Origin: Bacillota bacterium | GTDB taxonomy: Bacteria > Bacillota > Clostridia > Oscillospirales > Oscillospiraceae | NCBI GenBank assembly: GCA_023406225.1 | Contig: JAEXWS010000005.1 | Coordinates: forward strand, 1-5,715 | Direction of reading: 5' to 3' | DNA length: 5,715 nt | Shown here: in pieces, positions 4,934-5,715 of the stretch | Numbering within the stretch: the stretch's first letter is position 1 | Layout of the letters: the number at the start of each line of letters is the position of its first letter | Program-made: the position numbers and the translations under genes | Notes under the pieces: model-generated | The model's input: only the letters and a program-made list of their open reading frames with translations | The model's database searches: none | What the model was told of the DNA's origin: nothing

Positions 4934-5715
4934 AGTAGATGGGATTGAGATACGCGCCCTCCTTATGGAGCTCAAAGTGCAGATGAGGCCCGGTGGCCAT
5001 CCCGGTCTCCCCCACCTCCGCGATCTTTTCCCCCTCGGACACAGCGGCCCCGGAGACAGCCGTGATGCGGCTGCAATGGGCATACAGGGTGGAGTAGCCG
5101 CCGGCATGGGTCACGATGCAGTATTTTCCATAGCTGCTGCTCTCCCCCACCGCCGTCACGGTGCCGTCGGCAAAGCAGCCGACGGCGGTGCCGGTGCCGG
5201 CCGCGATGTCCAGACCGTAATGGAACCGCTCCTCACCCTCCACCGGGTGCTCCCGGTATCCGAAATTGGAGGTCAGCGGCCCCATCACAGGCGTACAGTA
5301 ATCGAAGCCCAGGATGGCCTGTTCCATGCTGACGTTTTCCGGAAGGTTTTTGTCGGAGTACATCACATAGGCCAGCGTGGACGCCTGGGGCGCGGTCTCC
5401 TCCGCGGGAGGGACCTCCTCCCGGGGCTGGACGAGCTCCTCCCCGGCTCCCGCGCTCTCCACGGCCGCCTGCCCCTCCAGCCAGCCGTCGCTTCCGCCGT
5501 TTCCGGTGCGGAAGTTCCGCAGGGAATCCAGGGCGGAGGGCTCTTCGAAACGCGCTCCGCCGCCGGTGAGCACCGCCGCCGTCTCTGTAGCCTCCCCGTC
5601 CTTATCCTGGGGGTTGAAGACCGCCTGATAAACGTTCTCCAGCGTTCCGCCCACGTCGCTCCTGCCGCTCACCGCGTCGCCAACGGCGGAAAAAACGGCC
5701 CGCACGTCCATATTC
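4917..5715 (-). CDS. M23 (LytM-like) peptidase, SpoIVFA/SpoIIQ-like, 5' end outside the window
   Basis: The C-terminal 264 residues, counted from the first in-frame Met, of an envelope protein with an M23 zinc peptidase domain. An acidic, Pro/Ala-rich linker (about 82-110) leads to the LytM domain (about 145-260): HYGLD (His164, Asp168), LYAHC (His212) and the HLHFE motif (His243, His245). All expected zinc and catalytic residues are present, so peptidoglycan endopeptidase activity is possible. This differs from B. subtilis SpoIVFA, which keeps only a degenerate domain. The frame stays open to the window edge and lacks a signal or membrane anchor, so the true start lies beyond 5715. It ends by overlapping the M50 gene by 17 bp. 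An M23-like and M50 pair is the SpoIVFA-SpoIVFB layout, which suggests a role in sporulation signalling; that link is inferred. Confidence 0.88.
   Translation of the reverse strand, partial: NMDVRAVFSAVGDAVSGRSDVGGTLENVYQAVFNPQDKDGEATETAAVLTGGGARFEEPSALDSLRNFRTGNGGSDGWLEGQAAVESAGAGEELVQPREEVPPAEETAPQASTLAYVMYSDKNLPENVSMEQAILGFDYCTPVMGPLTSNFGYREHPVEGEERFHYGLDIAAGTGTAVGCFADGTVTAVGESSSYGKYCIVTHAGGYSTLYAHCSRITAVSGAAVSEGEKIAEVGETGMATGPHLHFELHKEGAYLNPIYYVSLA

Noticed and set aside
4004..4948. 314-codon open frame on the plus strand
   Set aside because: It is antisense to rplS and the M50 gene. The product is a low-complexity Arg/Gln/Pro run with no recognisable domain.
4934..5107. N-terminal extension of the M50 protein
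   Set aside because: The extra 58 codons overlap the conserved M23 catalytic region in another frame and encode an Arg/Pro-rich stretch unlike any M50 N-terminus.
1..5715. CRISPR arrays, tRNAs, insertion sequences or phage genes
   Set aside because: No regularly spaced repeats, cloverleaf-like sequences, transposase motifs or terminal repeats were seen. The only repeats are the lepB duplication, the paired operators and local hairpins.

Overview
The window comes from a GC-rich Gram-positive bacterium of the Firmicutes. Strong AGGAGG-type Shine-Dalgarno sites, sigma-A-like promoters, an RbgA-type GTPase, Gram-positive type I signal peptidases and a sporulation-like M23/M50 protease pair all point to Clostridia. 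By inference this is an Oscillospiraceae-like gut clostridium (the Flavonifractor/Lawsonibacter kind), but the species cannot be fixed from the sequence. Every gene I can support lies on the minus strand, so transcription runs from high to low coordinates.

Read in the direction of transcription, the layout is as follows. (1) 5715-4917: the C-terminal part of an M23 (LytM-like) zinc peptidase, followed with a 17-bp overlap by a compact M50 site-2-type membrane metalloprotease (4933-4331). The pairing resembles SpoIVFA/SpoIVFB. (2) 4323-3850: rplS (ribosomal protein bL19), with its own extended -10 promoter, a leader of about 100 nt and a strong RBS, closed by a 50-bp perfect palindrome (3799-3750). 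(3) 3631-1685: a self-contained regulatory cassette. It holds a TetR-family repressor gene with a near-ideal promoter, then two overlapping genes for conserved-looking polytopic membrane proteins of unknown function, then a clear intrinsic terminator. Two matching inverted repeats of the form TGAACAAYGTTCATT lie on the tetR promoter and on the promoter of the membrane-protein pair, so the repressor very probably controls both. (4) 1562-1: a housekeeping operon of two tandem type I signal peptidases (lepB paralogues) and the start of rbgA (ylqF), a 50S-assembly GTPase, with its own promoter.

In many Firmicutes rplS, lepB and rbgA lie next to each other. Here that order is kept, but the TetR/membrane-protein unit, bounded by a palindrome on one side and a terminator on the other, sits between rplS and the lepB pair. 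It is the most accessory-looking and least understood part of the window, and the best candidate for an undescribed system: a repressor-controlled two-component membrane module with no recognisable enzymatic or transport motif. No CRISPR array, tRNA, rRNA, transposase or phage gene was seen.
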